A stretch of DNA of 64,000 bases from Torreya grandis (Eukaryota; Streptophyta; Pinopsida; Cupressales; Taxaceae), in the NCBI GenBank assembly GCA_037957365.1, contig JARHVA010000006.1, forward strand, positions 9,548,501 through 9,612,500, written 5' to 3'. This document shows, one piece after another, positions 45,690-57,765 of the stretch. Position 1 is the first letter of the stretch; each line of letters opens with the position of its first letter. The notes under the pieces were generated by a model. That model did not search any database and had not been told where the DNA came from. It worked only from the letters and a program-made list of their open reading frames with translations. The position numbers were made by a program, and so were the translations under genes.

Positions 45690-46135
45690 TTAGTGGGGGC
45701 ATTTCATGGTAACATGGCTTCTACATTTTCATAGTTATCATATTTAGTGGGGGAATGCTTTGGAAGCATGTTATCCACACTCACATAGTATATGATACTT
45801 ACACTAGTTTGCAAATTCAATGGGGACATGCCATGGTGACATGGCTTCCACATATTCATGGTTTTTAGATTTACTAGAGACATGATTTGGAAGTGTTTTA
45901 TCCACATTGATTCATTATGGTACTTATAATTCATAAATTTAAGGGGGCATGCTTTGAAAGCATGTTCTCCACACCTACTCAGTTTTTAGCACCTCTAGTT
46001 TGCATGGGGGGCATGTTTTGGAAACATGTCCTTCACATTGGAAGTTATATCAATTTTATACTTATCCATATATAATAGGGGCATACTTTGAAATTATGTC
46101 CTCCACACTTACATAGTTTTTTAAATTGGTCAAAG
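45690..46135. repeat. Minisatellite of about seven hairpin-bearing units (53-77 bp)
   Basis: Units begin with GGGGGCATG-like sequence near 45,694, 45,747, 45,822, 45,876, 45,942, 46,006 and 46,077. Each contains a short inverted repeat and then CCACACTCACATAG-like sequence. Examples are GCCATG-GTGA-CATGGC, CATGCTTT-G-AAAGCATG and CATGTTT-TGG-AAACATG. Confidence 0.75.
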
Positions 46136-46997
<862 letters not shown>

Positions 46998-47010
46998 AAA
47001 AGAGGAGGAA
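46998..47010 (+). other. Outer element polypurine tract
   Basis: AAAAGAGGAGGAA directly precedes the TG of the right LTR. Confidence 0.7.
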
Positions 47011-47126
47011 TGTAGAAAATATTTTGTGATTTTATAGCACCTCAGTCTTGTACACTTAGAAAATTCATGACCCTAGTTATTCCTCTTAGTTATACACATG
47101 CCTTACTTCCACAAGCCTCATATTTG

Positions 47127-47127
<1 letters not shown>

Positions 47128-47194
<67 letters not shown>
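47128..47194. repeat. (TA)n microsatellite, about 33 units
   Basis: A pure TA run. The same spot in the 5' LTR (near 12,930) has only TATATCTTATG. Confidence 0.95.
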
Positions 47195-47196
<2 letters not shown>

Positions 47197-47836
47197 CCCC
47201 TTGGCCTATCTCTCAGGCTAACTAGCCTTATATTGATGACACAGACATCCCATCTTATATAGAATGCTTAAAATTATTTATCTTATACCTCTACAAGTTA
47301 TGAACCTATAACTACTCTCCTTTTCCCTAGACACTAACGTCCATGTTAGAAAATAGCATCAACATTACTATCTTAGCCCGACGTAAGTGTCTAATGCCCT
47401 AAGGTCATCCAGTTTGTAAATGAAATGTATTACAATGGTTGACCTAAGTATTTTAATGTGATTTATATCCCAAAAGGATTATTATAAATAAATATCAACC
47501 CTAATTCATTCATCACCTATAGATAGCTAGTAATCAAACCAAAATAGCTCTCAAGAATCACTCAAGTCACCAAATGCTTTCCTATTCTACCCTTTTCTAA
47601 TATCAATCAAAAGAACCCAACTATAGGTCTAAAGTACTAAAGGTGTAGTCTTAATGTCATATTTTCTAGATTACAATCTAGGTCATTATTTTACTTCCTT
47701 TACATGTTGTATGATTCACTTACAAGCCAAAACATAGGGGAGAACTACATGAGTACGAGGCCCTCTTCTGGAGTATTGGCTATGTAGGCAATGCCCTTTG
47801 ATAGTAGGGTCATTATGGGTCAGCTTGACACCATGT

Positions 47837-47841
47837 GCCTA
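47837..47841. repeat. Target duplication of the gag-protease element, left copy (GCCTA)
   Basis: GCCTA here and ACCTA at 54,711-54,715 differ by one base. The uninterrupted outer LTR near 13,584 supports the insertion site. Confidence 0.75.
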
Positions 47842-50241
47842 TTATGTAGGGGCATATTATAAGGACCATAAACTTGTTTCATTTTTATCTTAAGATGGTA
47901 TCTTATGTGTATGATAGGTTATATAGGTCATAAGTTGTCCTAAGGTGGAGTCTAGACAGTCCAAAGGTGCATAGAATTTGAATTTTGGCTTTTCCTGCCA
48001 AAAACTCCTTTTAAAGAATTTGAATTTGGGCCTTTTTAAGGACTTTTATGCATGTGTAAAGGTGGAAAGACATTAAAAAAATGTCTAATGGTTTTTTCCA
48101 GTTTATAAAGTTTATAAAATGTTCCTTAGTCTAAGGTCGTGGTTCTATATAGCTCATATTATGTAGAATCAAAAATGATGCAATGTAACCAAAAAGACCT
48201 CTATGAAGGAAAGGAGCCATGAAGTAGTTATGCATATTTTAGTAGTTACAGGAGTCCATTTTGGTGGTGGTCACCTCATATATCTCATTCGAGTTAGACA
48301 TAAAAAATGGGTGATCAATTTTTGAAGAAATGAGTTCAAAGTTTTATTGAATTCTATGACAATAATGTGCTCTGTGTATTGGAAAAGTTACTGTGATCAA
48401 AGTGTTTGAGAAGGAAGACTCTAAAATGTGTTGTATTTTGTGTTTGAATGAATAAGTGATTTTTTTATATATTAGTTGATGCATGTGGAAAGAATTTTCA
48501 CTTCAAAGGAGAAAATAAAAAGAGAACCCTGTTGAAGATTGTGACAAAACACAGAGCCCTATTTTTGTATAAGTTATTTGTTTATAGACTGTGTAACCAA
48601 TGTTTGATGAATACATGTCTCTTAAAATTCATTTAAAATGTGATTTAATGAGTTTGTATGTGTTTTATCATTCATGTTTCAATAAACAAGAAGGAGATCT
48701 TTGTTTGGAAGACTAGATCTATAGACTCTATTTTTTATTGTATGTTTTCAATGCCTATGCATGGATTGTATAACTGTATGAGAAAATTGGTAATGGACTC
48801 TATATTCAATGATTATTTTAAATTATGGTAAGTGTGTTTTAATCTATTTAACATTGTTATAAACCCTTTACTTTCATATAATTTGGTATGTGATTTCAAA
48901 TTGTGACATAGGCCTATAGAACACACATTTTTCCTGCATAGTCAAGACATATTCCATTAGAAAACCTTGAGAATGGATTAAAAAGAGGAAAATAATTCTT
49001 AGAATAGTTAAGTTAGGTTAATACAAATCCAAAAAAACTTTCACATATCTTTGAAACCCTTTAACATGTTCACAATTGAAATTTTGGTGCTCTCAGGCTA
49101 GTACAGGGTTATATAATCCCTAAATTAGGGTGATCTAGACAACACTTCATGCAATGAACTGAGCAACACTTCAGGTGACGGTCCTACCCCAATTTGTGGC
49201 AAAGATTTTAGGAGCCATAACTTTTGTACCATAACTCTGTTTGACTCCCCGTTTGAACCGTTGGAAAGATAATAATGAGGGGAACATCGTGAGATGGCAC
49301 CAAGCTTTGCTTGGTGGGTTTTGACCCCTAAAAACCAAATAGAAGTGCCCAAATTTTCAATTTTAGTAGTGCAATCTAAAAATAGTAAGTTTATAAAAAT
49401 AGTAATTTCTCAAATTTTGTATTATTGTAATTCATGGAAGTCAAACCATTTCATCTCCTTCGAGATTGGTGACCTTCTGCATCCTCCTCCTGCCTTTAAA
49501 AATAGGTATAAATAGATATGTAGACCAAAATAAAATAGACATCTCTTCCTAGAGATAGGCATATGTTTTATTTGCAATTTTGATCAATAAAACATATCTT
49601 CTCAGAGATAGCATTATTATTTATGTGTTCTCGAAATATTCTTCAACCAAGACTTTTTTGAGTTTTGGATCATAGGGTTTATTCTATATCTTTTATTTCA
49701 ACCATAAAAAAAATCCAAAAATTTGTATTATGGTCATATTTCATGTTCTCTAACTGAATATATTAATTTTAAGTTGGTATGGAATTCCTAGTATGACTTT
49801 TTGAGAACTGTGCTATGTTTAGGCTTGAGGAGGCTTGATTGGTGAAGGCTAATAGCTAGAAGATGGGTCTATCAGTGAAGTTAGACCTTAAAAATTGGTA
49901 CACATGTGAAAATACATAGATGGTAGCTACAAATATATTTGGTTTCTTCCAATTCCTTTTAATTTTTCTGTACAAGTAAGAAAACATGAATAAGAAGGTT
50001 ACACGGATTGAATTTAGTGTATGCAGAGTTGTGTAATTGGGTGAGTTAAATATTAAATAGAATTGTAATATGGGATAATAGTTTTAAAGGTCATAAAAAT
50101 TTTGACAATGATCTGAGACCATTGAATACAAATGATGAGAGTGAAATTGTTGAGTGATTATGAAATCAAACAACTAAATTCAATGTGTGTGTACATTGGA
50201 ATAAGGCATAAAATGAGAATTTTTGTGTATGATATGCATCA
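47842..50241 (+). mobile_element. Left LTR of the gag-protease element (2.4 kb)
   Basis: It begins TTATGTAGGGGCAT (TG decayed) and ends GATATGCATCA. It contains 547 bp (49,131-49,677) missing from the right LTR, including the TATA box at 49,507. Confidence 0.87.
49507..49515 (+). promoter_or_regulatory. TATA box of the gag-protease element
   Basis: TATAAATAG lies about 80 bp upstream of CAATAAAAC, a polyadenylation-like word near 49,586. Both are in the part deleted from the right LTR. Confidence 0.55.
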
Positions 50242-50244
50242 TTT

Positions 50245-50256
50245 TGGTATCAAGGA
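50245..50256 (+). other. Primer-binding site of the gag-protease element
   Basis: TGGTATCAAGGAA follows the LTR end after TTT and matches the first eight bases of the initiator Met tRNA site. Confidence 0.6.
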
Positions 50257-50345
50257 AAGATTAGGTTCTTATTATATTGTGAACAAGATTAACATCATGT
50301 GTTTTGAGGTGAATTTAATGATAGGGAACCAATAATAGTGTTCCA

Positions 50346-51120
50346 TGGAGAGAGTTAGCAGAGATGAAGATTTGGTCAAGAATATGATAGACCTAGTGGC
50401 ACAGTTGATTACCCCATTGGTCATGAGGATGGAAGATATTTAGGATGATCTCAAGGAGAGAGAATAGTAAGTAGTAATAGAGAGAGAAGAAGAAAATGGT
50501 AGGCAAAAAATTCAAATAGTACCTTTACAGACAAGAACAAATGAGAGAGGAAATGAAGAAGTGGTTCAAGAGAGACCACAAATATAGGTAGCAGTAGTTC
50601 AAGAAGACATGGAAGTACAAAACCATGCATGGGATATTAGATCATTTATAGAAGTAATATTAAGAAGAGATGAAGGTCCTATGATAAATGGACCAAGACA
50701 ACATTTAAAAATTTGGTTAAGAATATGATAGACCTAGTGACACAGTTGATTAACCCATTAGTCATGAGGATGGAAGATATTTAGGATGATTTCAAGGAGA
50801 GAGAAAAATGAGAAATAATAGAGAGAGAAAAATAAAATGGTAGGCAAAAATTTCAAATAATACCTTTGCATACAAGAAAAAATGAGAGAGGAAATGAAGA
50901 GGTGGTTTAAGAGAGACCATAAATATAGGTAGCAGTAGTTCACGAAGACATGGGAGTACATCACCATGCATGGGAGATTAGATCATTTACAGATTGAAGA
51001 TTAAGAAGACATGAAGGTCTTATGAGAAATGGACCAAGATAACATTTTCAAGGAAAATGTTGGAAATGGAATAGAGAGGGATATAGGGTAGCAGAGTGTC
51101 CATTGAATATTGGTAGAAGT
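50346..51120 (+). pseudogene. gag: Gag of the chromovirus-like element
   Basis: The frame starts MERVSRDEDLVKNMIDLVAQ and is strongly charged (DDLKERE, VVIEREEENGRQ). At 51,059-51,103 it ends in a decayed CCHC zinc knuckle, CWKWNREGYRVAECP; the family form is CxxCxxxGHxxxxC, with the second Cys and the His changed. A tandem duplication of 341 bp (50,370-50,710 and 50,711-51,050) is not a multiple of three and shifts the frame. No conventional capsid block is recognisable, so gag is probably short or deleted. Confidence 0.65.
50370..51050 (+). repeat. Tandem duplication, 341-bp unit, within gag
   Basis: Both units start ATTTGGT(C/T)AAGAATATG and end in GGACCAAGAYAACATTT. They are about 90% identical by eye. 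Confidence 0.85.
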
Positions 51121-51269
51121 ATGTAGCATAGTCTAAGAGAAGTGAATGAGGAAAGAAGACAAGAAATAAATGATTATTTACTCATGAGAAGAATATTATT
51201 GTAGTAGAATAATTAAGTCAAAGGGCCATCCCAAAGAATAAGCTTATTCAAAAGTAGGTGCAAAACAAA

Positions 51270-51615
51270 AGGTAAGGCTTGTAATTTAGTGATTGATGGA
51301 GGTATCACTAATAACATCGTGTCTTTAGATATGGTGAGAAATTTGGGCTTGAAAAAGATGCCACATCCATAACCATACAAGTTTTCATGGGTTTAAAAGG
51401 GTCATCAAATCTTGGTAAGTGAGTAAATTTGGGTTGAATTCCATATAAAAATATATAGAGATAAAGTATTATGTGATATTATGCCCATAGATGTTTGTCA
51501 TTTATTTTTAGGGATACCATGACAATTTGATAAACATGTTATTCATGATGGTCAAGATAATACATATACCATCAAGAAACATGGAGAGATACACATTCTT
51601 ATCCCATTAAAAGGT
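51270..51615 (+). pseudogene. Chromovirus-type protease
   Basis: CNLVIDGGITNNIVSLDMV is the active-site block (family CxLIIDGGSxxNxxS). It is followed by LGLKKMPHP, YKFSWV, a decayed VSxxxxVxFxI, YRDKVLCDIMPIDVCHLFLGIP*QFDKHVIHDG (family DEVxCDVxPMxACHxLLGRPWQxDRxxxHDG) and ILIPLKGE. The catalytic Asp-Gly-Gly is kept. The HDG ending is typical of chromoviruses rather than Tat elements. Stops include one at the Trp of RPWQ. Confidence 0.85.
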
Positions 51616-52600
51616 GAAGAAGGAATAAAAGATGAAAGAATAATGATGATGGAAACAAAGTAGTATTAGAGCAAAGCCATAGAAAGTTTAGGTTTGGTCA
51701 AGGCACCAAAGAGTTAAAAAAAGGTAAGATGTCTAGAGATGGTTAGTATGAAGAGTTCTGAGTGCACAAATATGGACATGAGAGATGATGAATAAGAATG
51801 CAAGGTGATAGAAAAGGTCATCAAGAGGAAAAAATAAACTGGTCTTCAAAAGGAATAAGACATACCACCTAAGAGAGAGCTCAAGAAACAAAAAAACCAA
51901 AACAAGAAGGGAAATCAAACGTATGAGAGAGAAGATAGAAAAATAGTAATAGAAATTAAAGCTGATATGGATACTAAATGGTTTAGAAATGACACCAATC
52001 AAGATAAAAAGTTGGACATTGAAGTGCCCAAGGAGGTAGCCTAAGAAAGAGCCATGAAGGCTCCAAATTTTATTTGTAATATGTTGTTTTGTGATGAAAG
52101 TACATGTAAGAAGCAAACAAAAATTACCCAAAGTTTGGAACAAGTTAAGGAAAATGATAAGATAGAGATGAATAAATAGCCTAAAGTGATTATGGCATCA
52201 AAATAAGGAATGGTAGATAAACTCAAATGCTTGAAAGAGAGTCTTGAATAAGAAATGAATGTCAAAGAGTTGGGCAATATGCAATAGACCCATCAGAGAC
52301 AGTCAAGTGATTTACAAGATAATCATGTAAGAGTGCCAAACCAAATAAATTAGATATGGAAAATGATCATATAACCCTTACATATTTAGGAGATAGAGCA
52401 GTCATAATGGTGATGAACAATAATAAACCAAGAGTCTATACAAGCATGTGGCATGCAAGGATCAAGAAGATAGTAAACATAGTATGAAGTGGACAAAACA
52501 AGAAGCATTGATGGAAGAAGAAGACTACATATTTTCATCAAGATTTTATCATGTAAAGAAAGAGGAGTTGGGTTAGTTTTCAGAAGTAGAATAACGGTAT
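51616..52600 (+). pseudogene. Charged coding-like region after the protease, no RT
   Basis: Lys/Glu-rich sequence includes KKQKNQNKKGNQTYERED, then FICNMLFCDESTCKKQ and KLKCLKESLE. In a full element a short linker and then RT would follow; none is visible. The identity is unknown. The hydrophobic ORFs on the opposite strand (for example 51,733-52,143) are its shadow. Confidence 0.4.
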
Positions 52601-52852
52601 ACACCTTCAAGGCAGGTAGAAGACAATAATAGATGTGTTTTTCTTAGCAATTTTGTCTTATGGACAAGTATACTATTCAAGAAGATAAACCAAATAATGC
52701 CTAATTATGGGGCCCAATAACATGTTCACCTTTGTGAGAGGCAAGCAGAAGCAGATACCTTATATAAGGAGGTTCATTGCAATCAAACAAGAGCATACAC
52801 TAAGTGCATCAACCAACACCTATGGTAAATATTTCTTTTCAACTTGGTAGTA
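52601..52852. other. 3' internal end of the gag-protease element
   Basis: There is no gene and no clear polypurine tract directly before the right LTR (the last bases are CTTGGTAGTA), so the end is decayed. Confidence 0.4.
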
Positions 52853-54710
52853 TGATGCAGGGGCATCCTATAAGGGCCCAAAAGTTGTTTAATTTTTATC
52901 TTAAGATGGTATATTATGTGTCTAATAGGTTTTATAGGTCATAATTTGTCCTAAGGTGGAGTCTAAATAGTCCAAAGGTGCATAAAATTTGAATTTTGGC
53001 TTTTCTTGCCAAAAAATCCTTTTGAAGAATTTGAATCTTGTTAGGCCTTTTTAAGGACTTTTATGCATGTGTGAAGGTGGAAACATGTAAAAAACATGTC
53101 TAATGGTTTTTTAAACTTTATAAATTTCATAAAATGTTCATTATTTTAAGATAATGGTTTTATATAGCTTATATTATGTAGAATCAAGAATGATGCAATG
53201 TAATCGAAAAGACCTCTATGAAGGAAAAGGAGCCAAAAAGTAGTTATGAATATTTTAGGAGTTATAGGAGTTAGTTTTGGCAGTGGTAACCTCATATATC
53301 TGATTTTAGTTAGATAAAAAAAAGGGGGTGATCATCTTTTGAAGAAATGAATTTGATGTTTTATTGAATTTTTTGATAATACTGTGCTTTATGTATTCGA
53401 AAAGTTATCATGATCAAAGTGTTTGAGAAGGAAGAATCTAAAATGTTTTGTCTTTGGAGTTTGAATGAATAAGTTATTTTTTTTTATATTAGTTGATTCA
53501 TGTGGAAATAAGTTTCACTTGGATGGAGAAAATAAAAATAGAACCCTATTGAAGATTGTGACAAAACACAAACCCTTATTTTTGTATAAGTTGTTTATTT
53601 ACAGACTGTGTAATCAATGTTTGATGAATACATGTTTTTTAAAATTTATTTTCCAAGGTGATTTAATGATTTTTGATGTGATTTATTATTCATGTTTCAA
53701 TAAATAAGAAGGATATCTCTATTTTGAAGACTGGATCTATAGACTCTATTTTTTCTTGTATGTTTTTAATTCCTATGGATGGACTGTATAACTGTACAAG
53801 AGAATTGGTGATGGAATATATCTTCAATGATTATTATACACTATGGTAAGTATGTTTTAATCTATTTAAAATTTTTATAAACCCTTTATTTTCATAAAAT
53901 CTGTTATGTGCTTTCAAATTGTGACACAGTTATGTAGAACACACATTTTCCTACATAGTCAAAACATATTACGTTAGAAAACCTTAACAATGGATTAAAA
54001 ATAGGAATTTAATGATTGGAAGAGTTAAGTGAGGTTAAGAAAAATCCATAGAATATTTTAAATATCTTTAAAACCCTTTAAAATGTTCATAGTTGAAATT
54101 TTTGTGCTCTCAAGCTGGTACAAGGTTGTATAAGCCCTAAATTAGGGTTTCTTCTATATCTTTTATTCTAACTATAAAAAAAGCCAAAATTGTTTGTTTG
54201 CTCCTATTTCATATTATCTAACTGAATATCATAATTTTAAGTTTGTATGAAATGCCTAGTACATATTTTTGGGTACTATGTTATGTTTAGGCTTGAGGAG
54301 GCCTAATTGGTGAAGGCTAATAGCTAGAAGGTGGGTCTATAAGTGAAGTTAGACCTTGAAAATTAGTAAACAAGTGAAAATACATAGAGAATATCTATAA
54401 ATATTTTTTGGTTTCTTCAAATTCCTTTTAATTTTTATTTACAAGCAAGAAAAAAATAATAATAGGGTTACAAGGATTGAATTTAGTGTATGCAAAGTTG
54501 TGTAATTGGGTGAGTTAACACTCAAAGAGAATTATACTTTGGGATAATAGGTGGAAAGGTCATAACAAGGTTGAATAAGGTATGAGACCATTAAATATAG
54601 ATAGTGAGAGTAAAACCACTGAGTGACCATGAAATTAAGCAACCAAATTCAATGTGTGTGTGCATTAGAATAAGGCATAGAATGAGAGTTTTGATGTATG
54701 CTCTACATCA
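52853..54710 (+). mobile_element. Right LTR of the gag-protease element
   Basis: It starts TGATGCAGGGGCAT, ends GCTCTACATCA and aligns with the left LTR apart from the 547-bp gap at about 54,148. The 80-codon ORF at 53,465 lies in LTR sequence and is decayed in the other copy. Confidence 0.87.
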
Positions 54711-54715
54711 ACCTA
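54711..54715. repeat. Target duplication of the gag-protease element, right copy (ACCTA)
   Basis: One base differs from GCCTA at 47,837-47,841. Confidence 0.75.
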
Positions 54716-55272
54716 CCAACCCATTTCTTCCCAAGGCCACATTGAAGATGGAAATCTAGGGTTTTTCCATTCCAACAAGAGCAACAATCCATGACCCAAA
54801 TCTGAATATATCATAATAAAAGTGAAACCAAACCTAGAAGTATCCAAGTGGTCGCATCTTGTTTTAATGAATATTTCATATAGGAGACTAGCAACGAGCA
54901 AAGACACTAGCAATGATGCAACTATCCTAGGTTGATGCAAGTGTATAAAGATAAAGATGTACCAAATATAAAATTTAATGATTGCTCCAAAACTATTTTC
55001 ATACTTTTTTCTCACCTATACCAGATCCACCACATTACTATAATAAAAAATAGCTAAGTACTTTATTTTATGTCATTTATATATCTATCATAGTTGTACT
55101 TTCCATTAATAACCTATATTTGTTTTATAAATTTATAATATGGTACATCTAAGTTTATCTTATTAATTGGAATGTTTTAGATCTGATATTCACCCTTGTG
55201 CCCTATCATTTCTATATCCTTAAACCTATCTACCCAAGTAGGATAGCCTCTTATCCAAATCAGGGTTAAACA
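54716..55272 (+). mobile_element. Outer element 3' LTR, right part
   Basis: It matches about 13,589-14,142 and ends AGGGTTAAACA. Confidence 0.82.
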
Positions 55273-55629
55273 AGTTATTTGAATGCCTTTTGTACTTATC
55301 CTGTGTGCAGTTGAATTTTGTTTTGTGTGAATTTGTTTACTTATATTACAAATAATGAATGTTTTGTATCATTAATTCTATGTTTTAATAGATAATCTAT
55401 AACTCTGTTTAGAATGACTACTCAACTTGTTCCTTAGTTCTATCTGCATTTTCAAACTATAATCTGCTTTGCATATAAATAAGCATTAGTATATTCTAAT
55501 GGGTTTTCTAGGAACTTATACTAATAATATATGAATTTTAGAAGGTATAACACATTTTTTTTTCAACTGTGCACATCCCAAAATTATATCAAAAAACTTA
55601 TTTTTTTGTAAGACAACAAAATAAGTGGA
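55273..55629. other. AT-rich flank right of the outer element
   Basis: No gene. The bases after the LTR (AGTTA) do not duplicate those before the left LTR (GATTT). Confidence 0.4.
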
Positions 55630-55988
55630 TAGTATTATTAGGTCCCACTTGAAGAGGTAAAAAAATATGTCCCAGGCTTACCATTGAAAGTCTTAAAACT
55701 TTTAGTATTTTCATGTATGTCACTTTGTGTGCTTAATGAATTAAGTAAGGTAATTATGCATGCATTTTCACTTGATCTATTATCAACTAACACACTATGA
55801 ATAGATTGTTGATATTTATGAGATCTTACACATAAAGCATGGAAATTAGAATCATCGCCAACTATTTCACTGTCATTAAAAGTAATCATAAGACATGGTG
55901 TAACATTTGGAGTAATTGTATCAATAATGCCATCTAAAGGATGATCATATGATTCAAGAGTTAGATAAATATTATAATTATGATTCAC
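55630..55988 (-). pseudogene. Ty3/gypsy protease remnant, minus strand
   Basis: On the minus strand the frame reads MITFNDSEIVGDD, then HSVLVDNRSSENACIITLLNSL, a retropepsin active-site block (family ALVDGGSxxNIxxxxTLxxL), then KSFKTFNGKPGT (family xxIxAFDGxxR). The Gly-Gly after Asp is Asn-Arg, so it is inactive. The 116-codon frame is open. It follows the gag at 57,765-56,400 on the same strand. Confidence 0.6.
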
Positions 55989-56399
55989 ATTTGAAGTATC
56001 CTTATTGGTATCATGCTTAGGAAATGGATCATAAAAAATATTGAGTTTAGCATTGTCATTTGGTTGAGGTTTTATTTCCTTTGTAGGAGTGTATACCTTT
56101 ATGACATTATTTTCAATAATATCCTAAATAATATGCTTGATTTTATAAGACTTGTTTTTATAAAGATCATTACATTGATGATAATCACAATATGCATTGT
56201 TATCAAATAATTACCTCATATGGAGGAGTAAAAGTGATTAAATGGGATTCAATTAACCTTTGTAGTAATTTATAAGGTGTTTGTGGTAATCTAAAAATTA
56301 TCTTCATGGTTAATCTGATAAAAAAACTTTATTAGTAGATTAAGAAATAACATTGACTTGTATCTTTGATTTTGATTTAGTATCTTATGTCTTAGCTTT

Positions 56400-57765
56400 A
56401 TAAGATGGTTTGCTTTGAGATTTGGTTATAGTAATTGTACCAGATGTAGATGTATACTTAAGTTTTTTAAAAATTTATTGAAGCCCTATTTTTCACATGA
56501 ATTAGGTGTACAAAATCTTCTTTGGCTTAGTGCTAAAGACTAAGGGGTACTGATTCTACCAAATTCATTAGGGGCACGATCTCGGCCTCATCCCCTTTTT
56601 GTATCTCTTTGGATTTGTACATTAGTGGATGGCTAGGCAGCACCTTTTACACCATCATCCTCACCATTGGAATAAAACCCACTTGATGTACTAAATTTTT
56701 TTCAAAGAAATAAGTTTTACTTATCTATCTTTAATAGTATGACAAAGCTCTTAAAATGATTTAATTTTCTTAAATATTATTTATTCATGTAATAGTGAAA
56801 GTAAATTTTTTTTTAATATGGCTTGTAATTCATTTTCTACCAATGCATTAGTCATTTTAGCCAACATAGTTTTGTAACAAAACATGTAATCACTCATAGT
56901 TTCATTAGTTCCTTGTTTAAGCTTTATTTTTTTGCATACTTAAGTTTCTCATCAATTTTGAATGTGAAGTGTTTGATAAAAAATATTTTATAAAGAATTG
57001 AGTGTTTTCCTAGATTGATCAGGTAAATCATAAAACCAATGCAAATCATAGTCTTTTCAATTCCTTAGAAAGAATTTAATGAACAATTTGTCATTAAATG
57101 CATAACCCAGACATGTTGTATGAAAAGATCTTAAATGTTGTCAAGAATCTCCTTTAGCTTCATATAAAGTATTTTTAGGAGCTATAAATATAGTGGGTAA
57201 AGGATAAGATGTAATATCACGTGTTAAATGATTATTAAGTAAAGAATGGGAATCTAATTATGGGATAGCTTTTAGGATATCTTTCTCTAATTGTAACACC
57301 TTAGCTTGTATAAATGTAACTACTTGCTTGAGGAATTATGCAGTAGATAAGGTATGAAGTGTAGTATGCATAGATATCAAAAGATTGAAATGGCTTTCCT
57401 AGTTTGGAATATGAATATAAATTTATTGTAAACCATGTGTTTTCCCCAAACTTTAAGATGTGAATAGGATAACAATATCAACAATGATAGTGGCCACACC
57501 TATAATAGGGTTTTAAAAAGGTTTCTCAAAATAATGATTTAGTTTTTGGGATGCAATTGCATTTTCATGTATTTGTTTATTGTCATACTACAAATAGTAA
57601 GGATTCAATGTCATGTAGATGAGTATCAAGGTAGTGACTGAACTCTCTGGCATCTGTATTATCAAAACCACTTTCTTGAGTAGTTTTAGACTCATTGTTT
57701 TTAACCCTTTATATGGCCATAATAGTTCCATCAAGGAGGTGTAAATTAATTGTGTTATAATCCAT
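56400..57765 (-). pseudogene. gag: Ty3/gypsy gag remnant, minus strand
   Basis: A Met at 57,765 opens MDYNTINLHLLDGTIMA and continues with REFSHYLDTHLHDIESLL. The capsid core lies at about 57,190-56,780 (minus): FHTTCLGYAFNDKLFIKFF, then LHWFYDLPDQSRKTLN, then KIKLKQGTNETMSDYMFCYKTML. This fits retrotrans_gag (FxxxCxGxxxxxxxxLRxFPxSLxGxAxxWFYxLPxxSIxxWxxLxxxFxxxF). Stops and a frame break lie between the start and the core. It and the protease at 55,988-55,630 form one minus-strand element whose pol should lie to the left but is replaced by the outer element. Confidence 0.72.

Larger units (their letters stand above)
47011..47841 (+). mobile_element. Outer element 3' LTR, left part
   Basis: It begins TGTAGAAAATATTTTG and matches 12,813-13,583. 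A TA microsatellite is expanded inside it. The LTR is interrupted at 47,842 by another element and resumes at 54,716. Confidence 0.82.
47842..54710 (+). mobile_element. Gag-protease-only LTR element, chromovirus-like, nested in the outer LTR
   Basis: The element is 6.87 kb, with LTRs of 2,400 bp (left) and 1,858 bp (right). Ends are inverted: TGATGCAG at the start of the right LTR and CTACATCA at its end. A near-perfect 5-bp duplication flanks it, and an initiator Met-tRNA-like primer site follows the left LTR. The 2.6-kb internal region encodes gag with a zinc knuckle and a chromovirus-type protease, then charged sequence. RT, RNase H and integrase are absent. It was either a non-autonomous family or one deletion derivative. 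Confidence 0.87.

Noticed and set aside
45690..46135. CRISPR-like regular repeats
   Set aside because: Units are direct, diverged and of variable length without unique spacers, in a plant retroelement.
51733..52277. Minus-strand ORFs of 78-136 codons with hydrophobic runs
   Set aside because: Shadow of the charged plus-strand sequence after the chromovirus protease.
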